DNA from: Aradus depressus
Taxonomy: Eukaryota > Arthropoda > Insecta > Hemiptera > Aradidae
Reading direction: 5' to 3'
Length of the DNA stretch: 64,000 bases
Assembly (NCBI GenBank): GCA_963662175.1
Contig: OY759221.1
Coordinates: forward strand, 37,074,045 to 37,138,044
Part shown: positions 62,420-64,000 of the stretch, piece after piece
Layout of the letters: each line of letters opens with the position of its first letter
How positions within the stretch are numbered: the stretch's first letter is position 1
Program-made: the position numbers and the translations under genes
The notes under the pieces: model-generated
Told to the model about the DNA's origin: nothing
What the model saw: only the letters and a program-made list of their open reading frames with translations
Databases searched by the model: none

Positions 62420-63461
62420 ACCTCATAACTACCCTTACTTTGAATTATGACATTCTTGCAGCAATAATAATTATTGTTGTCATAAGAGTTTCTAATGTTT
62501 CTAAAGATAGAATTAATAAAAATGACGTCTGGAAATCTCAAAATGCCAAAATTGTAGAAAATGAATTTAATAATTTAATCACTTCATTCCGAAATAATCT
62601 CATCAGTAAAGATGTTGAAAAAATCCTCAACTCCAAGTATAACTTATATTATAGAAATATGTGCTCTTTTGGTTCTGTGAGTTGCCATATGTTATTTAAT
62701 TGTCATATCAATAAAATTAGAGTAGTAGGTCAGTTACGTTTGGCTTCTAAACACCATATCAGTTTGTATATAAATAAAGAAAAAATTATTTTTGAAAAGG
62801 ATCAATGTAGATGTTGTTCTAGAGAACTCAAAGAAGATATTGTTCATTTTTTATTAAACTGTCCTTTGTATAATAATATTAGAGAAAGATATTTATCTAA
62901 ATATATTAAGAACTCTGATGAAGACGAAAGTAATATTATTAGAATATTAGAGATTGTTTCTATGGAGCAAATTAATGATGTCTATTACTATATTCTAAAT
63001 GCTATTAATTTAAAAAAGCAAACATTATAAAGAAGGAATAAAAAAAAATCTAACTTCCAATAAAAAAAAAATAAATAAATAAAAAAAAAAAAGATAATGG
63101 GAAATGAATTTTAAAGTTGGATTTCTCATATTAAGTTTTTGTTAAATATCTATTATTTACAGTTTAAGTACAAAGTGGTTTGTCTTAATGTTTATTAGTT
63201 TGGTTTTTTTTTTTTTTTTTTTTTTTAATGTTATTATCATATGTATATGTGTATGTATGTATAAAAAAGTGTATATTTTTCTGTTTTGCATATATAAGTA
63301 AATGTGCGCATTCATTTTTTAATATTTAGAAAATTTATTAAGTGTGAAATTCTTACTTTATTATTATATAAAATGTGTATTCAAATTGTAACCCAACTCT
63401 CTACAATAAGCCTTAATAGGCTTCAATGTAGTAATAAATAAAAAAAAAAAAAAAAAAAACT
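62420..63461 (+). mobile_element. 3' end of a second LINE
   Basis: 5'-truncated non-LTR element: the C-terminal coding part (62440-63030), then an AT-rich 3' UTR with internal A and T runs. It closes with ACAATAAGCCTTAATAGGCTT, TGTAGTAATAAATAAA and a poly(A) tail to about 63461. The AGCC...GGCT hairpin plus AATAAATAAA ending is common among CR1/L2/I-like LINEs. It is distinct from the LINE at 11959, which has RNase H and a different 3' end. Confidence 0.7.
62440..63030 (+). CDS. LINE ORF2 C-terminus with CCHC-type zinc-binding segment
   Basis: The 196-codon frame opens at a non-ATG codon within the truncated element, so no true start exists. Residues about 1-110 are Asn/Ile/Lys-rich with KSQNAKIVENEFNNL and GQLRLASKHH strings typical of the region after the RT domain. 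Residues about 127-146 read CRCCSRELKEDIVHFLLNC: a C-x2-C...H-x4-C zinc-binding tail as found at the C-terminus of Jockey/CR1/R1-type ORF2 proteins (compare CQCCGVGLSVRHILTEC in the other LINE). RT and endonuclease are missing. The frame is intact to its stop, suggesting modest age. Confidence 0.7.
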   Translation: MNYDILAAIIIIVVIRVSNVSKDRINKNDVWKSQNAKIVENEFNNLITSFRNNLISKDVEKILNSKYNLYYRNMCSFGSVSCHMLFNCHINKIRVVGQLRLASKHHISLYINKEKIIFEKDQCRCCSRELKEDIVHFLLNCPLYNNIRERYLSKYIKNSDEDESNIIRILEIVSMEQINDVYYYILNAINLKKQTL

Positions 63462-64000
63462 AAACAATAGACATAATTATTGTTTTCTCGGCGAGCAGTT
63501 GAAGCTCAGATGTGTCGTTCTACCTGCTAAAAGCATATCTGAGAATGGTTCTTGCTATTGCCATAAGTAAAAAACGCCCATTTTTTAGTTGTTGCAGTAA
63601 ATAAGCGATATGAGAAAACTTTTAATCACACTAATAAATAATTTCGTGATCCTAATCAACAATGAATATTATTTATTTTAATTTTTTCGTTGACAGGAGG
63701 AATTCTCTATTTATAGGTGAGTTGATCATCTGGTTCTTTCTACAGCCTAGGTAGTACGTCTTTTTATAAATGAGGCAGTATTGCCATATATACGGATTTA
63801 TACGAATTTTCAAGGTCTAATCCGGATAATTAACATATACAGATTTTTATACGTTTTGCTGAACTTACACATTTACACTATGAAGACACGCCGATTTTTA
63901 AAGATTGTCGTTGTCCATCTAAATCTTGTTTTATAATTATCAATTTCCATAGAATGTGGGGACATTCTTTTAATAGTCTCTACACAAAAAATGTCACGAA
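63462..64000. other. No recognisable gene
   Basis: AT-rich flank with no recognised gene or repeat. The frames are short. Confidence 0.45.

Overview
This window looks like a piece of a large, transposon-packed arthropod (probably insect) genome. The evidence is AT-rich DNA with GT-AG spliced coding sequence, tRNA-derived SINEs whose tails are runs of AACCT (the complement of the insect telomere repeat TTAGG), an I-superfamily-like LINE with an RNase H domain, Helitron-, hAT- and Harbinger-like remnants, and abundant minisatellites. I cannot name the species. Only one piece of ordinary host gene is certain: a 132-bp exon at 42296-42427 on the + strand, flanked by an acceptor and a donor site, that encodes the second HKD catalytic motif of phospholipase D. 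Much of the window may be introns of, or sequence next to, this Pld gene.

Layout. 1-11 kb: decayed repeats, namely a hAT relic with a BED-finger remnant, three dispersed families that I call A (ends CTTCCCCAG), B (LTR-like, with a TATA box) and C, and SINE copies. 11.7-15.1 kb: a 5'-truncated LINE with a 956-codon intact ORF (RT, RNase H, terminal CCHC) inserted in a family A copy. 15.7-17.5 kb: SINEs and an inverted repeat carrying a CTGANGA-hairpin-GAAA motif. 17.5-21.75 kb: a Helitron-like element made of nested tandem arrays (about 640 bp, about 150 bp, then about 65 bp). 22-33 kb: more A, B, C and SINE copies, LINE fragments and a perfect 30-bp-arm hairpin. 33.6-35.5 kb: a TIR element carrying nine copies of a 97-bp repeat; its short relative lies at 59.3-59.9 kb. 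37.3-38.1 kb: a SINE broken by two different MITEs, each with its own target duplication. 42.3 kb: the Pld exon.

43.0-58.2 kb holds the standout structure. A 13.2-kb giant foldback element (44009-57247) has two nearly identical 6.1-kb inverted arms around a 1-kb array of 40-bp units. Each arm carries the same two overlapping ORFs; the first has a CENP-B/Psq-type helix-turn-helix. The whole element is bracketed by 967-bp direct repeats arranged exactly like a target-site duplication, but about a hundred times too long for one. No transposase is recognisable inside it. 58.2-64 kb: Harbinger-like and family A remnants, the short relative of the 97-bp-repeat element, SINEs, and the 3' end of a second LINE.

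Apart from Pld there is no gene network here; the interest is in mobile-element architecture. Similarities between repeats were judged by eye, so boundaries given as limits of decayed repeats are approximate to about 10-30 bases. Boundaries defined by target duplications or by exact inverted or direct repeats are more precise.
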